From Pseudomonas poae (GTDB lineage Bacteria; Pseudomonadota; Gammaproteobacteria; Pseudomonadales; Pseudomonadaceae), in NCBI GenBank assembly GCA_004000515.1, contig CP034537.1, positions 372,001 to 436,000 of the forward strand: a DNA stretch of 64,000 bases. Direction: 5' to 3'. Both the position numbers and the translations under genes were made by a program. Shown here piece by piece: positions 1 through 13,145 of this stretch. The notes below the pieces were generated by a model. It was not told the DNA's origin. It saw nothing but the letters and a program-made list of their open reading frames with translations, and ran no database searches. Position 1 is the stretch's first letter. Every line of letters begins with the position of its first letter.

Positions 1-1078
1 GCCCAGCACCAGCACCTTGCGCCCGGCAAAGGTTTTAAGCAGGTCTACCGCAGCATTGATCGAGGACGGGTTGGCGTTGTAGGTGTCGTCAATCACGCGC
101 ATGCCATTGGTCGCCAACTGCGCCACGGTGCGGCCTTGACCGGCTGCACCGCGCCCAGGCCAGTAGCGATACCGAACAGCGATACGCCCAAGGCATGGGC
201 GGCTGCAGCAGCAGCCAAGGCGTTAGCAACGTTGTGGTTGCCCAGCAAGTTCAACTGCACGTGCTCGCTGCCTTGCGGGGTATGCAAGGTGAAGGACGGG
301 CATCCACGCGCATCGACCGTGATGTCGGACGCATGGAAATCAGCCGCAGCGTTGAGCACGGCAAACGTCAACACCTTGCGACCGGCGGCGCGTGCACGCC
401 AGGTCTCAAAGGCCTTGTCGTCAAGATTCAATACAGCGGTGCCCGAGGCATCGAGCCCCTCAAGGATCTCGCCCTTGGCTTCGACGATCTTTTTCCGGGC
501 CGCCGAACTCGCCCACGTGGGCCGTACCGGCGTTGTTGATAATGGCCACATGGGGCTTGGTCAGCGCCACGGTGTAGGCGATTTCGCCAACACGCGATGC
601 ACCCAGTTCAATCACCGCCGCCGTGTGTTCCGGAGCCAGTTCGAGCAGGGTCAGCGGTGCACCGAAATCATTGTTCAGGTTGCCACGGGTAGCCAGGACC
701 GGCCCGCGCGTACGCAAGATGCCCGCCAGCAGTTCCTTGACCGTGGTCTTGCCGCTGGAGCCGGTAATGGCTGCAACGGGCTTGTCGAAAGCGGCGCGGT
801 TCAAGGCACCCAATTGGCCGAGGGCCAACCGGGTATCGGCTACCAGCAATTGCGGCAAGGTGGAATCTGCCACTTCACGCTGCACCAAGGCACCCACTGC
901 ACCTTTGGCGGCGACGTCATTCAGGTAGTCGTGACCATCGAAACGCGGGCCTGCCAGTGCGACAAACAGTTGCCCGGGCTTGATGTTGCGACTGTCGATA
1001 CTGACCCCGTCGAAGCTGCAATCGCTCGACAGTACGCGGGCCGACAGGGCCTGGGTCAGTTCGCTGAATTTCATCGCT

Positions 1079-1086
<8 letters not shown>
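1..1086 (-). CDS. murF: UDP-N-acetylmuramoyl-tripeptide--D-alanyl-D-alanine ligase MurF (partial, two frameshifts)
   Basis: Cytoplasmic Mur ligase that adds D-Ala-D-Ala to the UDP-MurNAc-tripeptide, the last soluble step of peptidoglycan precursor synthesis. The N-terminal half shows the UDP-binding domain (VSIDSRN) and the ATP-binding P-loop GSSGKTTVKEL near residue 110, followed by the Mur ligase motif NNDFGAPLTL. The C-terminal end lies beyond the left edge. The start at 1086 overlaps the end of murE by 8 bases, as expected inside the dcw operon. The frame breaks twice: one extra A in the A-run at 491-495 and one missing G near 133-135. Restoring both gives an uninterrupted MurF sequence. 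Because the gene is essential, I read both breaks as sequence errors. Confidence 0.93.
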
Positions 1087-4284
<3,198 letters not shown>

Positions 4285-4288
<4 letters not shown>

Positions 4289-4579
4289 GGCGCCACCATG
4301 CGGACTTCAGCCGCGCCAGGGATGTGCATTTTCAGTTGTTCGGTGGCCAGCACTTCGATACGACTGTGAGCCGTCCAGGTGCTTTGCTCCAGGATCAGCC
4401 GACCCCACTCCGCTTGCGCCTTGTCGCGCACGCTCAATTCCCCCATACAGGGTGTTGAGCAACTGGCGGTTGTAGTGCGCGCTGTAGGACACCGCTATCG
4501 CGGACACCAGGACGCCGACGTACAACAGCATCATGAAGAAGCTGCCGCCCGGAAGGGGCTTGGCGAAAAGCTTGCTCAC
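4285..4579 (-). CDS. ftsL: Cell division protein FtsL (one frameshift)
   Basis: Small bitopic divisome protein that works with FtsB and FtsQ. A short cytoplasmic tail is followed by a transmembrane segment ([19 protein letters not shown]) and a periplasmic coiled-coil region. Position between rsmH and ftsI and the 97-residue length fit the family. An extra G at 4440-4444 shifts the frame after LLNTLYG; removing it gives [14 protein letters not shown] and an ending in VRMVAP whose TGA overlaps the ftsI start. The start overlaps the end of rsmH by 4 bases (ATGA type), indicating translational coupling. Confidence 0.9.
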
Positions 4580-5524
4580 CGCAACTTCTCCGCGACACGC
4601 ATGACGGCGCTACGGGAACGTGGGTTGGCCTTGAGTTCGGCTTCGGAAGCGAACTGCGCTTTGCCATGGATTTTGATTTTCGGCACAAAGGCTTCGAAAC
4701 GCACCGGCAGGTTGCGCGGCAGGTTGTCGGACTCACCTTTAACCAGGCGACGCATGAACAATTTGACGATGCGGTCTTCCAGGGAGTGGAAGCTGATCAC
4801 CACCAGGCGACCGCCCACTTCCAGCGCGTCAAGGGCAGCCTCGAGGCCAGCCTCAAGGTCGCCCAATTCGTTGTTGACGTGAATGCGCAGGCCTTGGAAC
4901 GCACGGGTCGCCGGGTTCTTGCCCTTTTCCCAGGCGGGATTGGCGACTTTCAGCACTTCGGCCAGGTCGGCGGTGCGTTCGAACGGCTGGATTTCCCGAC
5001 GCTCGACCACGGCGCGCGCCATACGGCCGGCGAAGCGCTCTTCACCGTATTCCTTGAATACGCGAGTGATTTCTTCATGGGGTGCGGTGGCGATGAACTC
5101 GGCAGCACTGATGCCCCGCGTCGGGTCCATGCGCATGTCGAGCGGGCCGTCGTTCATGAAACTGAAGCCGCGTTCCGGGTCGTCGAGCTGTGGCGAAGAC
5201 ACGCCCAGGTCGAGCAAAACCCCGGCCACCTTGCCCGCCATGCCACGCTCGGCCACTTCTGCACCCAGCTCGGCAAAGCTACGCTGCACAACGACAAAGC
5301 GGCCGTCTTCGGCCGCTAGCGCTTCGCCCGGTGGCAATCGCTTGAGGGTCTTTGTCGAACCCGAGGAGCTTACCGTCGGACCCGAGCTGGCTGAGTATCA
5401 ACCGGCTGTGCCCGCCCCTGCCGAAGGTGCCATCCAAATAGCAGCCATCCGCGCGTACGGCGAGAGCCTCAACGGCTTCGTCAAGCAGTACGGTGATGTG
5501 GTTAAAGCCGCTATCAATAGTCAC
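4576..5524 (-). CDS. rsmH: 16S rRNA (cytosine(1402)-N(4))-methyltransferase RsmH (one frameshift)
   Basis: SAM-dependent methyltransferase that modifies C1402 in the ribosomal P site (also called MraW). The N-terminal part carries [13 protein letters not shown] and the SAM loop GTFGRGGHS; downstream are [17 protein letters not shown] and the C-terminal [12 protein letters not shown] and [11 protein letters not shown] blocks. About 315 residues, the usual length. An extra G in the run at 5327-5329 splits the gene after DPQAIATG. The start overlaps the mraZ stop by 4 bases. Second gene of the dcw operon. Confidence 0.94.
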
Positions 5525-5975
5525 AGGATCAAATCACGCAGTTCATCAGGCATGGCGCCCGGTTGTTGAATAGCAGCCAGGTCCGCTGCAGACACAGCAT
5601 CCCAGGCATCTTCGTCCCACAATTGGAACTTGTTCAGTTGGCCCACCAGCATTGCGCGCTTATCGAGCTTGGCGTACTCGCGCAAACGCGGCGGCACCAG
5701 GAAACGACCACTGCCATCGAGTTCGAGGTCGACGGCATTACCGATCAGCAAACGCTGCAAACGGCGGTTTTCTTCACGCAATGAAGGCAGAGCGCGCAAC
5801 TTGGTTTCAATCAACTCCCACTCATCGAGCGGGTAAACACATAAACAAGGATCAACGGCATCAATGGTGATGATCAGTTGCCCGGAACTTCGCGAAATGA
5901 GCTCGTCACGATACCGGCTCGGCATGGCGAGACGGCCTTTGCATCGAGACTGATAGCGTTAGCTCCGCGAAACAC
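5521..5975 (-). CDS. mraZ: Transcriptional regulator MraZ (one frameshift)
   Basis: DNA-binding regulator made of two tandem SpoVT-AbrB-like swapped-hairpin domains; in other bacteria it autorepresses the dcw operon. Here 151 residues are expected. The start is taken as GTG at 5975, giving [14 protein letters not shown], because a GGAGAAA ribosome site lies upstream and the family begins MFRGA. A missing G at 5936-5937 breaks the frame after DAKG, leaving the intact remainder MPSRYRDEL to the end. The second domain has [12 protein letters not shown]. It is the first gene of the dcw cluster, and its own binding boxes lie at 6017-6044. Confidence 0.93.
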
Positions 5976-6016
5976 AGATGCGTTTCTCCAAATTTTAGCG
6001 TTTTACGTTCAAAAAA

Positions 6017-6044
6017 CCCACTTTGTGCCACTTTCCGCCACTTG
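6017..6044 (-). promoter_or_regulatory. MraZ operator: three GTGG boxes at 10-bp spacing
   Basis: On the minus strand three direct repeats AGTGGC, AGTGGC and AGTGGG lie exactly 10 bp apart, just downstream of the predicted start of transcription for mraZ. MraZ is known to bind direct repeats of this type (TGGGN in E. coli, AAAGTGG-like in mycoplasmas). Placement over the initially transcribed region fits autorepression. The binding itself is inferred. Confidence 0.72.
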
Positions 6045-6049
6045 CGCAC

Positions 6050-6078
6050 ACTATAGAATGCGCCCACCACACCGTCAA
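6050..6078 (-). promoter_or_regulatory. Sigma-70 promoter of mraZ/dcw operon
   Basis: Reading the minus strand, TTGACG (6078-6073), a 17-base spacer and TATAGT (6055-6050) form a near-consensus sigma-70 promoter. Transcription would begin at about 6043, inside the MraZ boxes, leaving a roughly 70-base leader before the GTG start of mraZ. Confidence 0.7.
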
Positions 6079-6328
6079 GGCGCGGATTCAAGGAAAAGCC
6101 TTACAGAACGGAGATTTAGGATCGTAAAAGGAGGAGAAACCAGAGTTCGGCGATGTTTTTGGCCCAACAAGCGCTAATAGCTCAAAGAGCTATGGCTTAA
6201 AGTTAAAGTGATTTATTAAGAGTAAGATTTTTTTGGTATTACGAAGATGCATCTGCCAATGATTCGGCAGGGAGGGATTCTTGCGTTATTACCGGGTTTC
6301 TGCCCGAGATTCGGACAGAAGGAAAAAG

Positions 6329-6681
6329 GTGGAGAGTCGATCTATAAGCCGGGTTCTGTCTTGAACAGTCATTCGTCTACGATGGCCATCACTGGACATC
6401 TTTAGCAACCTACCCGGTCCCAGCGCGGGCCACGCCTTGGGACCCTATTTGGTCTTGCTCCGTGCGGGGTTTACCTAGCCACGAACTGTTGCCAGTCGTG
6501 CGGTGCGCTCTTACCGCACCTTTTCACCCTTACCGGCACCGAAGTGCTTAGGCGGTTATTTTCTGTGGCACTTTCCGTAGGCTCACGCCTCCCAGGCATT
6601 ACCTGGCACTTCGCCCTATGGAGCCCGGACTTTCCTCCCCCCCTAATTTTCATAGAGGGCAGCGACTGTCCAATCGACTCT
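6329..6681 (-). ncRNA. rnpB: RNase P RNA (class A)
   Basis: Catalytic RNA of ribonuclease P, which matures the 5' ends of tRNAs. The minus strand begins AGAGTCGATTGGACAGTCGC and contains the conserved GGAGGAAAGTCCGGGCTCC, the GAGGGTGAAAAGGTGCGGTAAGAG-type region (seen as GGTGAAAAGGTGCGG) and the 3' ACAGAACCCGGCTTATAGAT. The 5' and 3' ends pair (AGAGTCGAT with ATCGACTCT) as helix P1. About 353 nt. Located between mraZ and rsmI, the usual pseudomonad position. Ends are estimated to within a few bases. Confidence 0.96.
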
Positions 6682-6690
6682 CCGCCGCGC

Positions 6691-6719
6691 AGGTTAACGG
6701 CACGGCGGACTTAGGACAA
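6691..6719 (-). promoter_or_regulatory. Candidate rnpB promoter
   Basis: On the minus strand TTGTCC (6719-6714) and TAACCT (6696-6691) are 17 bases apart, placing the start at the first base of the RNase P RNA near 6681. A GC-rich discriminator (GCGCGGCGG) separates the -10 from the start, a feature of stringently controlled stable-RNA promoters. The -10 match is modest. Confidence 0.5.
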
Positions 6720-6777
6720 GTATTAAAAGTACAGTTTTGCCATCACGTTCAGACGGAATACAGGTTTGGCCCCGGAA

Positions 6778-7650
6778 CTATTCGGCTTTCTGTTTATCCA
6801 GCGCAACTTGATACAACACATTCTTACGCACCCCAGTAATTTCCGCAGCCAGGGCCGCAGCGCGCTTAAGAGGCATCTCCTTGAGCAACAGATCCAGGAT
6901 GCGCATCGCCTCGCTGCCCACCGCATCTTCACTTTCCGGCGCCGTCCAGCCCGCCACCAGCACCACACACTCGCCGCGCTGCTGATTGCTGTCGCCTTCG
7001 ACAAAAGCGCGCAACGCTTCCAGAGGCAAGCCCTTGAGGGTCTCAAAGGTTTTGGTCAACTCACGCGCCAGTAGCGCCAGGCGCTCGCCACCGAAGACCA
7101 ACTCCATGTCCTGCAGGCATTCAAGAATACGGTGCGGGGCTTCATAGAAGATCAGTGTGCGCGGCTCTTCCTTTAAAGCTTGAAGGCGCGCACGACGCCC
7201 TACGGCCTTGGCTGGCAGGAAGCCTTCGAAGATAAACCGGTCGGACGGCAGGCCAGCCGCCGATAAAGCCGCAATCAGCGCGCAGGCTCCCGGAACAGGC
7301 ACTACATTGATACCAGCGGCACGCGCCTGGCGGACCAGGTGGTAACCGGGATCGGAAATCAGAGGGGTGCCGGCATCAGAGATCAACGCCACATCATCAC
7401 CGGCCAACAGACGGACGATAAACCGGCTGCCCTCTTCACGCTCGTTGTGCTCGTGGCAGGCCGCCAGCGGAGTGCTGATGCCAAAATGCTGCATCAAGCG
7501 TTGGGAGTGTCGCGTGTCTTCGGCGGCGATCAATTTGACGTCGCGCAACACCTTCAACGCCCGGGCGCTGATGTCGTCCAGGTTGCCAATCGGCGTCGCC
7601 ACGACAAAAAGCGAGCCTGCAGTGGAATTCAAAGGACCTGGAGCAGTCAA
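6778..7650 (-). CDS. rsmI: 16S rRNA (cytidine(1402)-2'-O)-methyltransferase RsmI
   Basis: Tetrapyrrole-methylase-fold enzyme that 2'-O-methylates C1402, the same nucleotide modified by RsmH 1.2 kb away. Family blocks visible: LFVVATPIGNLDDIS near the N-terminus, AAEDTRHS, SDAGTPLISDPGY, VPGACALIAALSAAGLPSDRFIFEGF and FYEAPHR. Intact frame. I prefer the TTG at 7650 (reading MTAPGPLN) because a GAGG ribosome site precedes it; an ATG at 7683 and a GTG at 7659 are in frame but lack a site. It is divergent from lpoA, as in enterobacterial yraL/yraM. Confidence 0.93.
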   Translation of the reverse strand: MTAPGPLNSTAGSLFVVATPIGNLDDISARALKVLRDVKLIAAEDTRHSQRLMQHFGISTPLAACHEHNEREEGSRFIVRLLAGDDVALISDAGTPLISDPGYHLVRQARAAGINVVPVPGACALIAALSAAGLPSDRFIFEGFLPAKAVGRRARLQALKEEPRTLIFYEAPHRILECLQDMELVFGGERLALLARELTKTFETLKGLPLEALRAFVEGDSNQQRGECVVLVAGWTAPESEDAVGSEAMRILDLLLKEMPLKRAAALAAEITGVRKNVLYQVALDKQKAE

Positions 7651-7859
7651 AACGCACACCTCGATGGTTGGCAAAAGCCGCATTGTAACGCGTAGAAGCC
7701 TTGAAAATATGCCGTCACGGCCGATGCCTTTTCAGCCGCTGATCGCCAATTGCAACATTTGCACGACCTAAATCGACGGTTTCACGCCAGTAACATCGCG
7801 CCTGGGCCAGTGCTTGGGTACAATTCCACGCTAATTTGATCGGTATCAGGAACACTTAC

Positions 7860-9670
7860 ATGATCGCTTGCCTGCGGCTGCTCTCCGCCCTCTGCCTCGC
7901 TGCCCTGTTGGCCGCGTGCGCCAGCTCGCCCTCGTCCAGCCTTGGCGACCTTCCACGGACCCCGGACGCCAGTATCGAGCAACTGCTCGAACAGGCCACT
8001 ACCGCCAAGACGCCAGAAAAGGCTGCACTGTTGCGCCTGAGTGCGGCAGACATGGCTTACAAGCAGAACAACCCAGGTCGCTCGTCGCAGATTCTTGCGC
8101 AAGTACCGTTGGATGCTCTCAAGCCAGCCGCCCAAGTATTTGCCAGCACCCTGGCCGCTGAACTGGCCATGGCACGCAACCAACCCAAGGCCGCATTGAG
8201 CGCCTTGAACCATCCGAGCCTGCAAAGCCTTAAAGACCTGCCGACTGACCAGCAGATCCGCACCGGCACCGTGCATGCCCGCGCTTATGAAGCGGATGGC
8301 CAGACCCTGGCAGCCGCCCGCGAGCGCGTCGCCATGGCCCCACTGCTCACCGGCGATGCTGCCAGCAGCAACCACGAAGCCATCTGGGCATTGATTGCCG
8401 CCCTGCCTGCCGAACAATTGCAAGCCAGCGGCAACCCGACGCTCGACGGCTGGATCAGCCTGGCCCAAGCGGTCAAGGGCGCCGGTACCCTGGAGCAACA
8501 ACAGGCAGCCATCGATACCTGGCGCGCGCAGAACCCGGGCCATCCGGCGTCGGTGCAACTGCCATTGCCGCTGACCAAGCTCAAGGAACTGGCCAGCCAG
8601 CCGCTGAACAAGATTGCTGTGCTGTTGCCGCAGGACGGTCCGCTGGCTTCTGTCGGCAAGGCGCTGCGCGAAGGCTTCATGGCCGCTCACTACCAGGCCG
8701 AACAAGCCGGGCAGAAGCCGCCAGTCATCGAGTTCTATGACAGCTCGCGCCTGACCTCTCTCGACGATTTCTATGCCAAGGCTCAAGCCGCTGGCGTGCA
8801 ACTGGTGGTCGGTCCGCTGGAGAAGCCGCTGGTCAAACAGCTTGCTGCTCGCCCACAGCTGCCAATCACTACGCTGGCGCTGAACTACAGCGAAACCGAC
8901 CGAAACCCACCTCAGCTGTTCCAATTCGGCCTGGCCGCCGAAGACGAGGCCCGCGAAGTGTCCCGTCGCGCGCGTGCCGACGGCCTGCACCGCGCTGCCG
9001 CGATGGTGCCGCGTGGCGAATGGGGTGAGCGCGTCTACAAGGCCTTCCGTCAGGACTGGGAAGCCAACGGCGGTACTGTTGTCGGCGTCGAGTACGTCGA
9101 CCAGCCGGTTGCCTTGGCCCAGCAAATTGCCGACCTGTTCCAACTGCGTAAAAGCGAAGGTCGCGCCAAGAGCCTGCAAAGCACCGTCGGTACCGATGTA
9201 GCCGCACAGCCGTCGCGTCGCCAGGACATCGAGTTCATCTTCCTGGCCGTTACCCCGCAACTGGCCCAGCAGATCAAGCCGACCCTGAACTTCCAATACG
9301 CGGGCGATGTGCCGGTTTACGCAACATCCCACGTGTTCAGTGCCAGCGGTGACAAGAACCAGTACCTGGACATGACCAACGTGATGTTCTGCGAAACCCC
9401 TTGGCTGCTTAACACCACCGACCCACTGCGTAACCAGGTTGCCGCGCAATGGCCACAAGCCAACGGCAGCCTTGGCCGCCTGTACGCGATGGGCGTCGAC
9501 GCCTACCGCCTGGCGCCACGCCTGGGCCAACTCAAGGCGCTGCCGGATACCCGTGTTGACGGTTTATCGGGCAGCCTGGGCATCAGCGCCAACCAGCGCG
9601 TTGATCGCCAGATGCCTTGGGCGAAGTTCGTTGGTGGCGATATCCAGCGCCTGCCAGACACCCCACGCTG

Positions 9671-9671
<1 letters not shown>
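7860..9671 (+). CDS. lpoA: Penicillin-binding protein activator LpoA/LppC lipoprotein
   Basis: Outer-membrane lipoprotein that in enterobacteria stimulates the peptidoglycan synthase PBP1A. A signal peptide with lipobox LLAAC is followed by an N-terminal helical TPR-like region (about residues 30-240) and a C-terminal periplasmic-binding-protein-like domain starting near INKIAVLLPQDGPLASVGKALREGF. The ATG at 7860 is preceded by AGGAA at good spacing and puts the lipobox at the right depth; an upstream in-frame start at 7836 is less likely. 603 residues. Its stop overlaps the yraN start (TGATG). Confidence 0.92.
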
Positions 9672-11304
<1,633 letters not shown>

Positions 11305-11325
11305 TGTAAACGCCGCCCACCAAAA

Positions 11326-11360
11326 GGGCGCCGTGCATTGACTGCACGGCGCCCTTTTTT
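11326..11360. terminator. Bidirectional rho-independent terminator
   Basis: A 12-bp perfect stem GGGCGCCGTGCA / TGCACGGCGCCC with a 5-base loop and a T6 tract on the plus strand; the minus strand also has an A-rich flank. It separates convergent dolP and the OmpA-family gene. Confidence 0.9.
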
Positions 11361-11371
11361 GTGGCTGACGC

Positions 11372-12138
11372 TTATTGGTATTGCGAGTACGGGTTGCCCT
11401 GGAACTGGTTGTTCTGTTGCGGCGCCTGCGCACCTGGCTGGCCGTACTGCTGGCCAGGGATCGGGCCGAGGTTCACTTCGACACGACGGTTTTGGGCACG
11501 GCCGTTGACGTCGGCGTTGCTGGCAATCGGGTTATCCGGGCCGGCACCGCGAGCCGTCAGGTTGGCCGGGCTCACACCCTGGAAGTCAGGTAATTGGCCA
11601 CGCTCTGCGCACGACGCTGGGACAGGTCCATGTTCAGTTGGCGACTGCCAGTGCTGTCGGTATAACCGACGATCTGGATGGTGTTCTGGTTGAACTGCTT
11701 GAGGGAGTTGGCCAGGTTGTTCAGCGGCTGGTAGAAGCTGCTGGAGATCGCGTCCGAGTTGGTGGCGAAGGTAATGTTACCCGGCATGATCAACTTGATC
11801 TGGTCACCCTGGCGCTGCACTTCAACACCGGTATTGGCCATGCTTTCGCGCAGTTTCTTTTCTTGCTGGTCGGCGTAGTAGCCGTAGCCGGCTGCACCAG
11901 CACCTGCAACAACGGCACCAATCAGTGCGCCCTTGCCACGGTTGTTATGGTCGATGGCAGCACCTGCCAGTGCACCGGCCAGGGCACCCAGGCCACCATA
12001 CTTGGCGGTCTTGCTCATGCCGCCGGATTCATTACTCGCCTGCCCCTGGCTGCTGCCGTCATAAGGATTAGGAGAGGCGCAGCCAGACAACAAGGCTACG
12101 ACGGTAGCAACAACAAGCAGACGACGCGGAGTGAACAT
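11372..12138 (-). CDS. OmpA-family lipoprotein, YiaD/Pal type (one frameshift)
   Basis: Outer-membrane lipoprotein that anchors to peptidoglycan. The start at 12138 (GGAG site upstream) gives a signal peptide with lipobox LLSGC, then a glycine-zipper region (GALAGALAGAAIDHNNRGKGALIGAVVAGAGAAGYG, interrupted here in description only), and a C-terminal OmpA domain with GYTDSTGS and the peptidoglycan-binding pattern NMDLSQRRAQSVANYL. The final NRRVEVNL block is in another frame because one G is missing at 11581-11582. A glutamine-rich tail ends the protein. About 255 residues. The 230 bp upstream hold no other gene and should contain its promoter. Confidence 0.88.
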
Positions 12139-12370
12139 GAAGGAAGCTCCTACTTTTGCATTCTGTGATGCAGAGGACATTGGCAATGGACCTGTGCCGA
12201 GCTTGGAACACGATAAACGGCAAAAATTCCGTGTGCGACAGGCATCGGCTCTACGACAGGTAAGCACACTAAAACCCTAGCAGACACATCCTGAACGGGA
12301 AATGTCATTTTCTCTGTAAGCATCGTCGGACTGTTACCACTGGGTATCCAGAAAAATACCGGGCCTGCAC

Positions 12371-13015
12371 TTAAGCCCTGACAAATGGGTTCTCGCGCAT
12401 TTCGTCCCCCAGGCGCGTGTCAGGTCCATGACCCGTTACCACAGTGGCACCCTCATCCAGCGTATACAGCCGCTGTTTGATCGAACGCACAATGGTCGCC
12501 TGGTCCCCGCCCCACAAGTCGGTGCGCCCCACACCGCGCCGGAACAACGTGTCACCGGCAATCAGCAGCTTGGCATCGGCAAACCAGAAACTCATCGAAC
12601 CCGGCGTATGCCCCGGGGTATGCAGTGCCACTCCGCACCCACAGGCGAGCTCTTCATCATCCTCAAGCCAGCGATCCGGCGAAGGCACTGGTGTGTAGGG
12701 CACGCGAAACATCTGGCATTGCATTTCCAGGTTATCCCAGAGGAATTGATCCTCCTTGTGCAGGTGCAACGTGGCACCGGTTTTCTCCTTCAACTGACCG
12801 GATGCCAGGAAGTGATCAAGGTGGGCATGAGTGTGGATGATGCTGACCACCTTGAGGCCCAAGGCGTCGAGGCGCGCCAGGATCAGTTCGTGATTGCCAC
12901 CAGGGTCGACCACGATGGCTTTCTTGGTGATCGGATCGCCGATGATGGTGCAGTTGCACTGCAACGGGCAGACGGGAAAGGTTTCGCGGATGAGTGTCGG
13001 CTTGGCGGTTTCCAT
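12371..13015 (-). CDS. MBL-fold metallo-hydrolase, glyoxalase II-like
   Basis: Metallo-beta-lactamase-fold hydrolase of the YcbL / type II glyoxalase group; likely a cytoplasmic thioester hydrolase, natural substrate unknown. Metal-binding motifs: THAHLDH near residue 55, GHTPGS, AGDTLF and GHGPDT. 214 residues from the ATG at 13015, which has an AGAGGA ribosome site; an earlier in-frame start lacks one. It follows the MalT-like regulator gene on the same strand with a 130-bp gap, so co-transcription is possible. Confidence 0.85.
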   Translation of the reverse strand: METAKPTLIRETFPVCPLQCNCTIIGDPITKKAIVVDPGGNHELILARLDALGLKVVSIIHTHAHLDHFLASGQLKEKTGATLHLHKEDQFLWDNLEMQCQMFRVPYTPVPSPDRWLEDDEELACGCGVALHTPGHTPGSMSFWFADAKLLIAGDTLFRRGVGRTDLWGGDQATIVRSIKQRLYTLDEGATVVTGHGPDTRLGDEMRENPFVRA

Positions 13016-13145
13016 GAAGGGTCCTCTTGCGCAAATGAAATGTCGCGTGCGGGCGAACATCGCCGCCTCCATTGCACTATTAAAACAGACTGGGGCCGCT
13101 TCGCTGCCCACTGCGAAACGTTCGCTCACTGCGGATTGCCACTCC

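Noticed and set aside
7782..9530. Long open frame (582 codons) on the minus strand opposite lpoA
   Set aside because: Antisense shadow of a GC-rich gene; composition unlike a real protein and no ribosome site, while lpoA is clearly homologous.
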